DNA of 64,000 nt from Drosophila pseudoobscura (Eukaryota > Arthropoda > Insecta > Diptera > Drosophilidae), in the NCBI RefSeq assembly GCF_009870125.1, contig NC_046683.1, positions 67,471,869 to 67,535,868 on the forward strand, in the 5' to 3' direction. The stretch's first letter is position 1. Each line of letters begins with the position of its first letter. The notes under the pieces were generated by a model. That model made no database searches and was not told the DNA's origin. It saw only the letters and a list, made by a program, of their open reading frames with translations. Position numbers and translations under genes: made by a program. Shown here piece by piece: positions 23,814 through 37,178 of the stretch.

Positions 23814-26800
23814 GTAAGCGGACCCCTGCACACTTGGCTGCACTTATTTTTGTAGACTTTTAAGTTGTTAAATTTGATATTTTTTGTGTAAGGGGCCATT
23901 TCCGCATCTCTGACTCGAAGCAAGGCGAGCCGAGGCGAGTTCAATGCACCCTGGTGACTTCTGCTGGCGAAAATAGTTGCCATGTGGAGGCCGAGCCGCT
24001 GGCGACACGAGGCCCGGCACCCAAGTCCCCGTTGATTCGTTGCCATGCCCACATGCAGCAGCATCAGCAGAAATGTTGGATCATGATGATGATAGCATGG
24101 CGGTGGCGATGGCGATGGGGGGACCACAATTTGCCTGGTGTTATTTTTATCTTATGTTCTGTGCTTGGGCGGACAGCTCACATGGCGGCCGTCCGTCAGC
24201 TCCGTTCTCCTGCAGTTGGGCTCTGTTGCAAGTGCAAGTTTCAGTTTATTTATGAACTCTGCCCGGCCATCTGTTCTTTTTCCAATTCCTCTAATTGCAC
24301 GAAATTGATTTCCCATTAATATTAATCTACCAAGCGTTTTGCGACTCAGCCACAGCCACGGCCGAAATGTGAAGCCTTGGGGCACGCAAACCACTTGCCT
24401 TGTCCTTCCCAGGTGTTCAAGGATGTGGCCACTGGCCAGGCGCTGAGTGCTTTATTGCTGGCCCCCACGAATCAGATTTTTAGCTTTTTGGCTAGCTGCC
24501 CACTCCTCGAATGCAAAATGAAATGGAAATTGAAATGATGTGCCGCTGTCGGGCCATTATGAGACCTGTCATCCGTCGGCAGTCTCCTCCGTTGTGCGTC
24601 GCCGACGTCGTCGTCGTCAGGTCACATGATCTCCCCCATGCAGAGGTTATTTTTATTTGGAAACGCAGTCGCAGCGCTGCTATGGCCCGACAATTTGTAT
24701 GTTTTATTGTTTTTGTGCAGCAAATTGGCTATGCAGTTGCAGTGGCAATGCCAGTTGTCTCCTGGTGCTACAACTGACGCGGGGAGCCTATTTTTAGGTG
24801 CCTTTAGAGCCACAGAACCCACGTCAGGCCTCATGTCTTTGGGGCACTCTTTCATAATAACCATTTCCCGATGGGCAGAGGTCTTAATTTTTGCCGGTCC
24901 TCACTTAGGTGTCTCATTTGATCTTCCCATATCCCTACCCTACCTTGTATAACTGAATGGATGGATAGATATACATACATACATATGTCCATATGTATAT
25001 GCATACCTAAATGTAGTGTACATACACACTACATACGCAATGTACGGATAAATAGTGTGTGTTCGTTCAGTTGGCTCGCGTCTATGCAGAAAAAAATGGA
25101 TTTTGGCAAACGTCGCTTTTGATCTGTTGGCAACATATTGTTTAACAAACAAAAGACTAGAAAAAATACATATGTAGATTACTGTTTCGAATACATACAT
25201 GCAGCTTTGTATGATCTGTTGCAATCCATGGTTAATTAGTCATTGCTCCCCATGCCTAACACGTCGTAAAAGCCAAAAAAATGTTCCATTATAACAATAA
25301 TTTCACTGCTAATTGACCTGGAATGAGTGGGGTTTGGGGGCGGGGAAGGAACTCGTGCTTGGCTAGCCTCAAATTGATCTAATTAATAATACAATATTTA
25401 AAATGGTTTACTCGTTTTTTTGGCACTCGTTTTTCGCAGACCTCCCAATTAGCAATCTATTCTAGATTGACGGAATTGCCTGGCCTGGCCTCCAACATTG
25501 CTACCGCAATCAGTCAGTGACTAAGTGCCTCTAACACTGCGGACCGCAATGAGAGTGTTATGCAAGTTTTTCCCGCATCGTGTGTGGATAAAGATACGAT
25601 TGCGATTACATTTAATACATGGAATAGAAGCCCCTCTGGCTTTTTAAATAAGCTCTCGCTATCTCGCTCGGTCTCTCTGTGGTGGCTGAATCAAGCGCGG
25701 CTTCCTCTCAAAGCAGACGCTTGTTACATGAATTTCCCCAGTTCAAAATGTGTGTGAGTCGAGTATATATGTATGTATATAATGTATTTATTATATATGT
25801 GCATAGTATGCAAGCACACACATGCTAAGTGCTTTCTCAACTGTGTGTCAACAATAACGAAAATGTTGCCATTGTATTGTATCTAAAGCTTGTTTCGCGA
25901 GCATTCCAAGGTCGCTCCCCATGTATTTAGTATAGGTTTCGCTTTCCTCCTGCACTTGTTAGAAGGGTATTACTCCTGCTGTTTTGTTGTTGCACGGGAA
26001 ATCCTATCCACAAGTCACTGAGTCCCCAAAGAAGGCGGCGGCTGCAGGCTGAAAAAGCTCATGGTTGGGATGAGCGCATTTACGTAATTTCAGCGCCACT
26101 CGAAAGCCGCGTCGCACCGAAAATGAAAACGAAAAGTAAATTGAAAATGCGAAAGCGTGCCCCCAACCAGTGGGATCGATGACAGTTCTGGATTATATAA
26201 GTATCCTGCGGCGGTGGCCAGCCTTTTAATATGTATCAAACGTTAATCTCAGCATATATGTATATGGTATTTCTTTGAATATCTTTGGATATTTATTATT
26301 TGATTGTTGAAACGGTCATTGAAAATACTCGAACGTTGTGTACATATGTATGTACATATGTTTTTAATGGCTGCCTGTGGAGAATGGAAAGGAAAATTCG
26401 TGTGCCGCGCGGGAAAGAAAATGTTGTGTGTGTTTTTTGAAAACAGCACATTAGTGTGGTGGAGGAGGATAGAGATCGTATAGATCGTCCGATGTTTGCT
26501 GCGCATTGCATAAATTTTCGTTGGCAACTGTTCAAATATTTTCCCTCAGTTTTTCATTTAGTAACAAATGAATATGTTCGATGTTCTGTTGGGGCTCCCT
26601 CACACCTAGATACATGCATATAACTAGATATATACGTATATGTACCCGCGTCTATGTTGTGGAGGCATTCAATATCAAGTTCAAGACTTTTGTTAGAGAT
26701 CGTGTAAGCGATTATACATTTACCATCTATCTGATTTGTTTATTTGTTTCACTTCTAAGTCAGAATATCATTGTTCTTTTCGTATTATTAAAGGGTATAG

Positions 26801-27013
26801 ATCGTATGTATGTACGAAGGCGAATTTTTAATATAACTATGGCTTGCTTACCCCTTGGTCTTACCCCAATCTTTTCTATAAATTTCTTTACATTTTATCG
26901 TGATATTTTCAAGAATTTTTCATTTTCATATAGCGCGGTATTAGTGCCAAAATTTATGGCTACGTCCATGGTTTGTTTTTGCCTTAGATCATGACAACCA
27001 CAGCGACACGATA

Positions 27014-27017
<4 letters not shown>

Positions 27018-27051
<34 letters not shown>

Positions 27052-27083
27052 CATACATACATCCATACATACATACATACATA
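27018..27083. repeat. (AT)n then (ACAT)n microsatellite
   Basis: An uninterrupted AT run of about 28 bases is followed by ACAT/CCAT tetranucleotide repeats. Confidence 0.95.
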
Positions 27084-28029
27084 TGTATACATGTATGTAC
27101 TGTATTACCGAAGCTGTTTATTGGGGAATATTAGGCCCCATCTGGTCGAATAATAAGCTCCCTCCGATGGTCCGCTTTAACTGTTTATTCAGCATTTCAG
27201 GAATTTTTGAGTGGGGCTTGGCTTTGTTGAATCATCCCAAATTTTGCCAGTTCTTGGATGGGAAGAGAGTAGAGTAGAGCTAATTTGTGCCACTTACTCG
27301 TACTCATACCTTTATTAATTTCATCGCGGGGGCTTCGCTCGAAGCGATGTCGTCTGCTGCTCATAATTAAGCATTGAAAACTATTTGCATTCGTATGGGT
27401 GTGGTGTGTATCTAACACACCCACCAATTGACGACGCTGCAGCGGTGGCAGGCAGAGTTATTCAAGCACACAGATACAGATACAGCCTGCCTGCAGGCTC
27501 GCTCTTGTGGCCTCTCGCTCCTACACCCGGAATGAAGCAATGCAATGCAGTTTTCTAGCTGTTTGCGCTGCCAGCACTTTCCTTTTCTTTGCCAGCGACA
27601 GCGGTCCCGTCCCTCTATGTATGGATGTGTGCGTGCGTGTGGCTGAAGAGCTTTTATTGCCTGTGTTTGTGTGTGTGTTGTTGCTGTCGCCCTCTTTGGC
27701 AAAACGAAAGCTTTACTTTTTCTGCTTCTATGTCATACGTCACGTCCTACGTCAATGGGGAGCTGGGGCTGCCACTACACACACACACACGCAGGTGAGG
27801 CAGAGCGGTAAGCTGCCACTACACACAGATACGGTGGCAGAGCGGCAGCAGAAGCAGCAGAGGCACGCCAGGAGGCAAGCAGGCTTCCAACACTCGCACA
27901 ACCACACCACTGCACCACTGGCCGTAGCTTTTTCTCTCTGTGTCTCTGCTGTGCTGCTTGGCGTTCGTCTGTGTGTGTGCTTTGGTGTGGTTTGAAAGTG
28001 AAAGAAGAAGGGAGCGCTGCTGTCGTCGC

Positions 28030-28153
28030 TCTGCCAGCGCTGGCCCCAACGTTGCTGCCTCACTGAGTACGAACTGACTGCAATCCGTTGAGTCAAAGAA
28101 CAGAATAATTCTGATCATTGTATCGTTGGACGTTGAATTCTACGGTTGCAAAG
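28030..28153 (+). other. candidate non-coding first exon of Argk
   Basis: The sequence CTCACTGAGTACGAACTGAC is initiator-like, and the block ends in GGTTGCAAAG|GTGAGC, a good donor at 28154. A similar GACGGTTGCAAAAATC phrase occurs at about 31829, below an ATTCAGT initiator-like site, so there may be two related leaders. No ATG-led frame is apparent, so it would be 5'UTR only. Confidence 0.3.
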
Positions 28154-31100
28154 GTGAGCCGTTCTCCAACCAAAAAATATATTGCAAATCAAGTGAAAAT
28201 ATACTAAAGATACTAAAGATAATACTTAGTGATTTTATCTAGAGTTAAATATTTAAGTTTTGTGGCATCTAAAAGATTATTTTCTGCCTAACAATCTGTT
28301 TAATCAACTTCAACAATTCTTTTGGTTTTTGTGAGTGGAGAGTGCATCCTGTTTGTGTGTGTTTATTTTTATTTTCTTGGCTTGGTGCTGTTTTGCTGTT
28401 ACCATCCAAGAAGTAACATGCATTTTTTTGTATTTTTTTTTTTAAATATATACCGAGAAGATCAGCCGCTGAGTCACCTGAATACCCAATACTGAATGCA
28501 TTTTTTGCAATACGTGCAATCCCAAAAGCCAAATGACAGAAAACCGGTTACCGGCAAAGCTCAAGTTTATACCGAGTATTTAGTTACGTCGTTATGCAGT
28601 TTTCAGATATTTTTTTGTTCGTGTTTTTTTGCCAAGTAGTTTTGCCAAACTAGTTTGGCCCTGTCATGGTCTGGCAAACGTGCTACCCGCCCTGGTTGTC
28701 TGCCTGTTCGTTTGTCTGTTTGTCCGTTGTGCAATTTTTGCGGCCAAATGCCAATGAACGGCGTACCGGACTGTACCGCAGAATGCAGTTTAAGGTCGGT
28801 CGTTCATTGGCTTGCACAAGAAAGTATCATTATTGCAACGTTCTATGTTATATGCCAATTCAATACCGATAAGATATTGTGGGCTTGTTAACGTGCTGTT
28901 CTCACACGTCTAATAGATAAGAGAAGAGGCGACGGCAGCGACGACGGCGGCGAAAGAGAACCACTTCCAGTTAGTACTTTGCTGGCTTCGTGCCCTGAAC
29001 TTGCCCTCCCCCGCCGTGGGCTATAATAAGAATTGTTCGTTTTGAGCAATAAAATAGTCACTTTCACGGTCAATGCCAGGCGATTGCATAATCAAAATGT
29101 ATAGCTTATCGTCTTCTAGATATTGTATCTGCCAATTTTTGCACAATTTACAGTATAATGCTGGGCTGACCGAAATCAAATCACAGGAATGCCGAAGCGC
29201 GAGGCAGCAAATTTTCGATTATATAATCCTGCCAAGCATTGGCTGCCTACAGTTTGATGGGGACTGAGCGTGCGGGCGGTTAGCCAAATTTAGTGCCTGA
29301 ACCAACAGCGGGAGCAGCCGTTTCGGGCTCGAGTTGATATATTGCCGGCTGCTAAAAATACAACCCCGCCAAAGCAAATAAGCTAAACAAAAGCACTAAC
29401 ATAGCCACAGATACGTATACGCATACGCATTTCCCTATACCAGATAGATAGGGTAGTACAATATGGTGGGTTCTGGGGAGATGCAAGAGACAGCATACCA
29501 TAGACACACCATACTATACCATACCTGAGAGCCATAGTTTCACAAAAATTCCAAAGGTATAGGCTATGGCACACACACATCAGCTGACACGGGAATGGGA
29601 ATTGGGCAATTCTACTCACTAGTGAATTTTATTTAACAAACAAATAGCGTATAACATTTGTTGTACGAATTGCTTCTCTGGTACTGGCACATGGCTGTTA
29701 ATTATTCAATTGAGATCCATTTAAGTGAAATGAATAGAAATGGAAAATGCTGGAAAAGACAGCGTCAAATGTATATGTGTATGTAGAAGAGGAACACGAT
29801 TAACTTTTCAAACATTGGGAAAAACAATTTCCACCCCTCTAGCCTAGATAGTTACCAGGCTAACGCTTCTCGTTGTATTCGATGGCTAAACAAAAGGCTT
29901 TATATTGCACTATTATATAATGAAAGCTGGGGTTGGGTTTCGGTTCAGTTCGGTTCGGTTCTTTTTTGCACAGACAGGAAATGGCGACAGCCAATCAATT
30001 CCACCGAAATACGATTTCTGCCTAATTTTTTCTCAGAATTTATTTGACAGAAAATAAATAAATATTTGGACTGGGCTAGAATTTCAGACAAATATCGAAT
30101 AAACAAATCAAATTGCTGAAAAGCTGTCGGCGGTGGTGGGAAGAGAAAGGAATTCAGCATTTTCGAAGCGACTGTAGCTGAGCGAAAGCTCAACGGCAGA
30201 GACGGAAAAGAGAGAACTTTTGAAATTTTCAAACTTTACAGGATTTACCTGCAATCAAAAAATCAGATAAAGCTTTTGGAAAAGCTCATAGAAAATCAGT
30301 TAAAAGCTTTATGTTTTACATAGTGGTTAGAGCTACATGCAAATGTAAAATACATGTAGAATTGATTTGTAGAAACAGAGTCGTGTAGTGACAGTCCTGC
30401 TCTTTCATTTTCTATAAAGATCACCCTTATTTCCCGGAATATCTAGTACTAGTACAGCATGCATATATAGCGTCAGCCCCTTGCTGACTGTTGTATAGCT
30501 TAATGAAATGTCGTCCAACTCTCGCTGATTGTCTTCCCAGACAGCAGACAAATTTAAATCAACGACATCCGGGTAATGAGTGAGAAATGCCAGGAAAATA
30601 TTTTGCGCCACTTGCTGCTCTGCAAAATAAAAAAAAAAAATATGCAAAAGAATATGTATTTCATTTGATGTTTATATCTTTAATTTTTACACACCTAAGA
30701 AGTTTCTATATATGGTATATGTATATACATATATATGTATGTGTGTGTGCGCCTTCCTAATTGAGTGTGAGATGCTTTGACGTTTTGCCAAAAGAATTTT
30801 AATTAAATTACGAGCCATGGCAGCAGGCAAAGAGAACTAAATAAAGATGAGATCCCAAAATTACTTGGAAATGCGGGCGACCAGCGGCAGGCCTCAATCA
30901 ATGCTCACGCCCCTAAATACCTACCCCTATACGTTCCCCCATATTTTAATAAGAGCTTTATGTTGAAATGCTGCTGGCTGGCACGGGTATGGGCCAGTCT
31001 CAACTTGTATTAATGTCTGGCCCAGTAGGGGCCCAATTCATGGATGGTAATGAATGTGTGAACAATGTAGGCTGTCTGTCCCGCCTGTCTTATTAAAAGC

Positions 31101-31258
31101 TTGACCAGTTTTGGGCTGTCTGCAGAGTCAGCCGCCAATTCCTTGTTGCAATCGTTTACGTATTCGGACTAAAGCGACGACAACGCTTGCGATGTCCAAT
31201 TTCCCGAAATAAATTTCGAATTATTTTCGTGCACTTTGCCAATTTCTTTGTGCAATCG

Positions 31259-31286
31259 ACTGGCCAGGCCAGGCCAGGCCAGGCCA
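31259..31286. repeat. CCAGG minisatellite
   Basis: About five tandem copies of the 5-bp unit CCAGG (GGCCAGGCCAGGCC...). Confidence 0.9.
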
Positions 31287-33664
31287 ATGGTTTATGCAAT
31301 TAACAAAGGAAGGCAAACTATTTCAGCGATTTCTCGGGTGAACGAACCACCAGAGTGGCCATAAACATATACTGCCCATTGCACTGGCTAAACGGCTGCC
31401 TGCCAATTTCGGTTTATTCGATTGTTTTTGGCATCGATTCTTTCGGAGGCAACTTTTACCATAACTTATTTTGTAGTTTCTTGGCCAGCCAAAAGACCGC
31501 CTTGTGGCTGGAAGACTGTTTGCTCACATCTCACGCTATCTAATCGGCGGGATGGCTGCTCCTCTGCTTCCTCTGATCGTGTCCCAGACGGAGAGACAGC
31601 TGCAGCCCTGATTGCCATTTGAAAGTGCCTAAGCTTATCAGGGCCAAAAGCTTATCTTGGCCAACAACAAGCTCACTCTCTCTCTCTCTCACTTGATCTC
31701 ATTCAACTCTCTTTTTATTGGGGCTCTACCTATCTGTGGCACTCTCTGTGTTACTCTTTTTCCAGCTCTGACGGAGTCGCATTCAGTAATTTTCAGTGCC
31801 AGTCATTCGCGAATTGTTGTTAAGCCTTGACGGTTGCAAAAATCACAAAAACTAGAGAAGTCGCGCCGATTGCGTGATACCATTATAAAGCATAAAGGCT
31901 CTAATTTCTCCTAATTCAAAGTTGGTGACGCGTGTGTGATTAAAGAGCGAGAGCTTCCCTGTGACACTAATGACAATAATAGGGGTTTGATAGGCTGAGC
32001 TGCTCTGCACAGACTTTCATTCTGCCACTGATCTGATCCGATCCGATTCGATCCTGCTTGCTTGCTTCCTTCGGGGGTTGCCTGCTGCATATCCTTGTGA
32101 CCCCTTCGGTGGTGGTGGTTGTGGTTGTGTACTTCATCGTTACGGCGGTTGCATAACGAAATCTGTATTTTAATTTGATTTGCTTGTCATTGAAGGACCT
32201 GCCTTTCCAGTGGGGTTTTTCCTTCGGTTGTCCCCCCACTTTATGTGTATGTGTGTGCTCCAGTTTCATCAAGTCAATCTTTCATTGACTATCGGGCAGG
32301 GCACTCGAGTTAATTGATAAGTTCCAAACGCCTCTAAGTCAGCTGCCATTTATGGCCATTATTATTATCTTTCGAGATTTTAGCACTCGTAGAACTCGTA
32401 TTCGTATTTGTACACCCTATAACCAGTCCCCAGTGCGTTGCAATTAGCGAAGCTCCTCCACTATCTTTAGAGGGCATTAACAAGCCTAAGTTTACTCATT
32501 CAAAGTGGAGGGCCGACAGTACAAACTCGTATGACTCCCGAATGGTAGGTGGCCCGTAAGTTTCCACAATCAATAACGGCTGCACAGACAGAGCAGAGCA
32601 GAGGGAGGAGGAGAAGGCTTAGAGGTGGGGCTGAGTTGGCAAAGTGTTTTCCATTTCAAATCAATATTTACAAAAGCACCAGACGGACGAATGGCAACTG
32701 GAGATGGAAAGAAAACTGATCGATCGTTGGCGATTACTCACCCTGGAGAAGGAATGACTGTTATTGACTTTGCCACTGACTGACTCCCTGTCTGGCCGTG
32801 TAATTGAAGCTGCAAATGAAATTAGCCAAAACAAAACAAAAGTCTGAAATAAGAGGTGTCCGACAAAGGCCGGGTCTGGGGCTGGGGCTGGGGCATGGGA
32901 TGTGGTTCGCGCAAAGTAAATGAAATTTTTCACGAACTAATGTGCACTCGTCATGCAATGTCTCTGGTGGCAGCCGGTTTCATTGAACTGAACTGGATCC
33001 ATTCATCCTATGCCCCCTTCCCGACTTGGATCAGCCAGCGGCCAGGACTCTACTGGAAGTACTGACAGGACCGAACCTCCTTTCACATAACTCACAATGG
33101 ATTATTTAAAGCCTTGAGTACACGCTTTACCCTGGTCCTGGGAAACCCGCAAGCTGGCTTTAATTTCGATTTACCGAGTAATTGATTTTTTTTTTCTCAC
33201 TTGAGCCGGCAAAGAAATGGAGGATGGAATGGGATGGGATGATTGTCTCGTTCATGTCATTACCAGAAGCACATTTCACACTCTAGCACGACACTTGAAG
33301 TTGACTTGACCGAACATCCCTGTCGCCGTCTCCTTTTTTGTGTGTGCTGCTCCTGCTTCTGTCCCTGATCCGGCTCTATGCTCAACAATTCGCAGCTGCC
33401 TACTGCGTCGCGTGCTATAAATTTTATTGATTCACTCGAACGAGGCAACGGGTTGGATCTGGTCGTGGTGGGTCTGAGTGGGGTGCGCCCAACGCATCAT
33501 ATAAATATATCCTTCCGCATTATGTAGCCGCTCATCCGGCAACAGTTTGGGCCGGCGCCTGCGGGTAGGCAATGCTGCTGCTGCTGCAACCCTCGACCTC
33601 TCGGACCAACCCTCTCACAGCTAAAATAAAGAAATTGAGAATTTTCGGCAAATACAGCGATGCC

Positions 33665-33720
33665 TCGCGCTCGCTCTCTCTTGCTCTCTCTGTCTCTGTT
33701 GCTGTTTCTCTCTGCTGAAT
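33665..33720 (+). promoter_or_regulatory. GAGA-type CT-rich tract upstream of the MGLC exon
   Basis: Dense CTCTC/CTCTCT repeats (GAGAG on the minus strand) sit about 300-350 bp before a probable leader (about 33990-34522, with CAGTCAGCA initiator-like sequence) that runs straight into the ATG at 34523. This arrangement is common for GAGA-factor-assisted fly promoters. Confidence 0.4.
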
Positions 33721-34522
33721 CCTCTCGTGTTACAAATGCCGACTGTCGGCTATGTCCGGGGCCCATGGATGCGTCAGCTCTCAGTTCCTTTCGATTTGCC
33801 GATTGAGTTCGTTCGTCCATGTCCAAGTTCTCGTAGTCCTTGTAGCCCTCGTTCTCGTTTGTCGAGCAAAACGCGCGCGCTAAACATTGTGCAGACAGCC
33901 CACGAAAGAGTAGCAGTGGCAGAGCAGAGCAGAGCAGCTCTGTACCAATGCCAGTACCAGTAGTAGTCAGCCAACCAAGCAGCAGTCAGCAAGTCCTTTG
34001 CTCCCTTCGAAAACGTTGCGTAGTGTTTGTTTAGTGTAGTATACTTTTGGGCGCGGCAGCTGAAAGCCTGAAAGAGAGTTCGCAGAAAAAAGAAATAAAT
34101 CCGAAAAACCGAACTAAAATATTAATATTTCTAAAATTGTTGCGTCCGTTATTTTGATACCAACGAAGCAGACCACCAAAAACACCGAAAATCATTGAAA
34201 GTCGAAAAGCAATACCCATTAAACATTAAGTCAAGCGGCGTGTCTGTGTATCTTTTTTTTTGTCTGTGGGTTTAAGCGTGATCCGAAGGGAGATAAAGAT
34301 ACAGATAGATCTATATACTATAGTAGAGCTATAGCTACATTGTGATTTCATTTTACCTGCAAAAGCAAAAGCATAAAAAAAGAAGATTAAGTGGGAATCC
34401 TCCCCAATTTTTATACACACCAACAAAAACACCAACTTTGTGACCAAGCAAACGCCAAATTTTTAAACGTTTTTGAAACTTTACAACCAATCTACAACAC
34501 ACACAAAAACACCTACTACAAA

Positions 34523-34638
34523 ATGGGTCTGTGTGCCTCCAAGGATAAGAAGGAGAAGGTGATCGAGGGCGATGTAGCCAACGGAGGAGAGCCCAATGGA
34601 ACCGCAGCCACAGCTGCTGCTGTTGCTGGAGAAGATGG
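34523..34638 (+). CDS. Argk: alternative Argk start exon with N-myristoylation-type MGLCASK
   Basis: ATG 34523 opens 38 codons plus two bases, starting MGLCASKDKKEKVIEGD and ending in an Ala/Gly-rich stretch before GG|GTGTGT. Joined to exon 35464 it reads ...[14 protein letters not shown]..., in frame, about 399 aa in all. Gly2 with Ser6 followed by Lys fits the N-myristoyltransferase consensus, and Cys4 could be palmitoylated, so this form may sit on membranes. The ATG context (ACAAAATGG) is good. It has its own 5' leader, which implies a separate promoter. Membrane targeting is inferred from the motif. Confidence 0.75.
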
Positions 34639-35476
34639 GTGTGTACATACTAGTAGGGTCTAGTGGTCTTGGTCTTGAGCTAGGCCTAGGGCTTCCCTTT
34701 TGGCCTAGGTCCTAGACGATGGGCGGGCATTGTGTCTGTATCCCTGGATCTGACGTCATGTGTGTGTGTCGTCGTCCCCGTCGCAGGACGGGGAGGTATC
34801 GGGGGGACTGCGTGAAGTTTTCTGTGAAAAGCCCCCAAAAATAAAATGCCATACAAAAGTTATTATTGCCCTGAACTTTGGCTGAACCTCTAGTTCGGGC
34901 TCTGGCTCTGACTGGGGGCCAGTTCGTCGCCATGTTGCTGTAGTGCGCATGGCAGAGTCAGAGCCGAGGCGTGTACATTGATATAGTGTGCCGTCGTTTG
35001 CATATTCAGCGGCAGCCGGCAAAAATGTTTTAGTCAGCCACCACCAAAAGCAGGACACCCGCCAGAGAGAAGAGGCGACACAGAGGAGCAGACAGCAACC
35101 ACCGTGTACAAGGCAGCAACCGTACAATCGTACACAAGGGGCGTACGTATGGATCAGGGGTGATGTGATGGGTGATGGGATGGGTGGTGGTAATCGGTAA
35201 GAGGTGAGGGGTGTATGGTGTATTGTGTATTGTGTGGCAGTCGCGTGCCGGCGGGACAAAGTCGAGAGTGAGCACATGGCCATAACCCCAAAACTAATTG
35301 CGGGGACAAACAAAAAGGAATTGAGGAAATGCGGGGACGTGTTGCCGTCTTTTAGGCGCCACAAACACACGGAATAACAACTTAATGGGAATCTCATATT
35401 ATTTAGTGCCATATACTGCCACGCCCTAAACTAACTGTGTCCGTGTTTTTTATCCACTTGCAGCAAACAAGACACC

Positions 35477-36547
35477 ATGGTTGACGCTGCTGTTCTCGCT
35501 AAACTGGAAGAGGGCTTTGCCAAGCTGGCCGCCTCCGACTCGAAATCGCTGTTGAAGAAGTACCTGACCAAGGAGGTCTTCGACAACTTGAAGAACAAGG
35601 TGACCCCCACCTTCAAGTCGACTCTTCTGGATGTGATCCAGTCCGGTCTGGAGAACCACGACTCCGGCGTCGGCATCTATGCCCCCGATGCTGAGTCGTA
35701 CACAGTGTTCGCCGATCTGTTCGATCCCATCATTGAGGACTACCATGGTGGCTTCAAGAAGACCGACAAGCACCCGGCCTCGAACTTCGGTGATGTCAAG
35801 AGCTTCGGCAACGTGGACCCAACCAACGAGTATGTGATCTCTACTCGCGTCCGTTGCGGTCGCTCCATGCAGGGTTATCCTTTCAACCCCTGCTTGACCG
35901 AGGCCCAGTACAAGGAGATGGAGGGCAAGGTCAGCACCACCCTGTCCGGTCTGGATGGTGAGCTGAAGGGCAAGTTCTACCCCCTGACTGGCATGGAGAA
36001 GGGCGTGCAGCAGCAGCTCATCGATGATCACTTCTTGTTCAAGGAGGGCGATCGATTCCTCCAGGCTGCCAACGCTTGCCGTTACTGGCCCAGCGGCCGT
36101 GGCATCTACCACAACGATGCCAAGACCTTCCTGGTCTGGTGCAATGAGGAGGATCATCTCCGCATCATCTCCATGCAGCAGGGTGGTGATCTGGGCCAGA
36201 TTTACACTCGCCTGGTCACTGCCGTCAACGAGATCGAGAAGCGTGTGCCCTTCAGCCACGATGATCGTCTTGGTTTCTTGACCTTCTGCCCCACCAACTT
36301 GGGCACCACCATCCGTGCATCCGTGCACATCAAGGTCCCTAAATTGGCCTCTAACAAGGCCAAGCTCGAGGAAGTTGCCGCCAAGTACAACCTTCAGGTG
36401 CGCGGCACACGTGGCGAGCACACCGAAGCAGAGGGCGGTGTATATGACATCTCCAACAAGCGTCGCATGGGTCTTACCGAATACGATGCCGTCAAAGAGA
36501 TGTACGATGGCATCACCGAGCTGATCAAGCTTGAGAAGAGCTTGTAA
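35477..36547 (+). CDS. Argk: Argk, arginine kinase catalytic exon
   Basis: The exon begins at 35464 after the acceptor CCACTTGCAG, and the body runs from ATG 35477 to TAA 36545-36547 without introns: 356 aa, the usual length for arthropod arginine kinase. It transfers phosphate between ATP and arginine, buffering ATP in muscle and nerve. The N-domain carries the substrate loop SGVGIYAPD (63-71). The catalytic domain has STRVRCGRS (122-130), NEEDH with Glu225, and CPTN with the reactive Cys271. The nucleotide-binding arginines at 124, 126, 229, 280 and 309 are present. Codon use is strongly biased to C/G endings, as in highly expressed genes. Upstream exons add other N-termini to the same body, and ATG 35477 would serve leaders with no upstream coding. 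Confidence 0.97.
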   Translation: MVDAAVLAKLEEGFAKLAASDSKSLLKKYLTKEVFDNLKNKVTPTFKSTLLDVIQSGLENHDSGVGIYAPDAESYTVFADLFDPIIEDYHGGFKKTDKHPASNFGDVKSFGNVDPTNEYVISTRVRCGRSMQGYPFNPCLTEAQYKEMEGKVSTTLSGLDGELKGKFYPLTGMEKGVQQQLIDDHFLFKEGDRFLQAANACRYWPSGRGIYHNDAKTFLVWCNEEDHLRIISMQQGGDLGQIYTRLVTAVNEIEKRVPFSHDDRLGFLTFCPTNLGTTIRASVHIKVPKLASNKAKLEEVAAKYNLQVRGTRGEHTEAEGGVYDISNKRRMGLTEYDAVKEMYDGITELIKLEKSL

Positions 36548-36633
36548 ATTGTTAACAGCAAACCACCAAGCAACGTTCTCCCCGGCTCTGCACGTGCAAC
36601 ACCATCGCCTCGCCTCCAGTCAGGGAACGAAAC

Positions 36634-36639
36634 AATAAA
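36634..36639 (+). terminator. poly(A) signal of Argk
   Basis: AATAAA 87 nt after the stop, in an A-rich stretch. Further AATAAA copies near 37040-37055 could give a longer 3'UTR. Confidence 0.5.
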
Positions 36640-37127
36640 AACAAACACAAAAACAAGAAGAACAACAACAGAAACACGTAGAAATCTTCAGCTCGTCCGC
36701 CTTGTCGCTTTTGGGCGGTGCGGGCTGCCAATCAATCTAGTTTGTAGTGATTGTGGAGCAGCTGTCTGTCATAGTCCTGGCGTCTTTCGGCATTTTCGTA
36801 TACTTTGAGAGATCCGTTCTACAACAACATGCAGTCCTTGCAACACTACCACCCACAACAACAGCAACACCAGAAACAACAATGGAGAACTATTTGACAA
36901 GAAAAAAACATTTGCTTAATTCAAAACAAAAGAATGTGTAACATTTTGACACTCGTGTCAAACAAAAAAAAAAAAACAAAAACTTTAAATACTTTTATTT
37001 TAAGTCTTAAGTTTATAAAAGAATTAAAATTATTAAAAAAATAAAAAAAAAATAAACCAACCATTAAGTGTCTTGACTGACGATAAAATGACTCAAAAGT
37101 GTAAGTATTCTTGGCATTTTAAATGCA

Positions 37128-37133
37128 TTTATT
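37128..37133 (-). terminator. poly(A) signal of the mitochondrial-type arginine kinase
   Basis: AATAAA on the minus strand, 46 nt beyond the stop codon. The two arginine kinase genes converge here, and their 3'UTRs may overlap if the distal Argk signals near 37.05 kb are used. Confidence 0.6.
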
Positions 37134-37178
37134 TACAGTATCCAAATTCTAATCGAAGATGTAGACTGTAGGCTGCTA

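Larger units (their letters stand above)
23814..34522 (+). other. Argk intronic and 5' regulatory region
   Basis: About 10.7 kb with no gene I can support. It holds an AT/ACAT microsatellite, a CCAGG minisatellite, two possible leader exons or promoters (ending at 28153; near 31780-31850) and a GAGA-rich promoter-like block before 34 kb. ORFs here are short and low in complexity. Confidence 0.55.
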
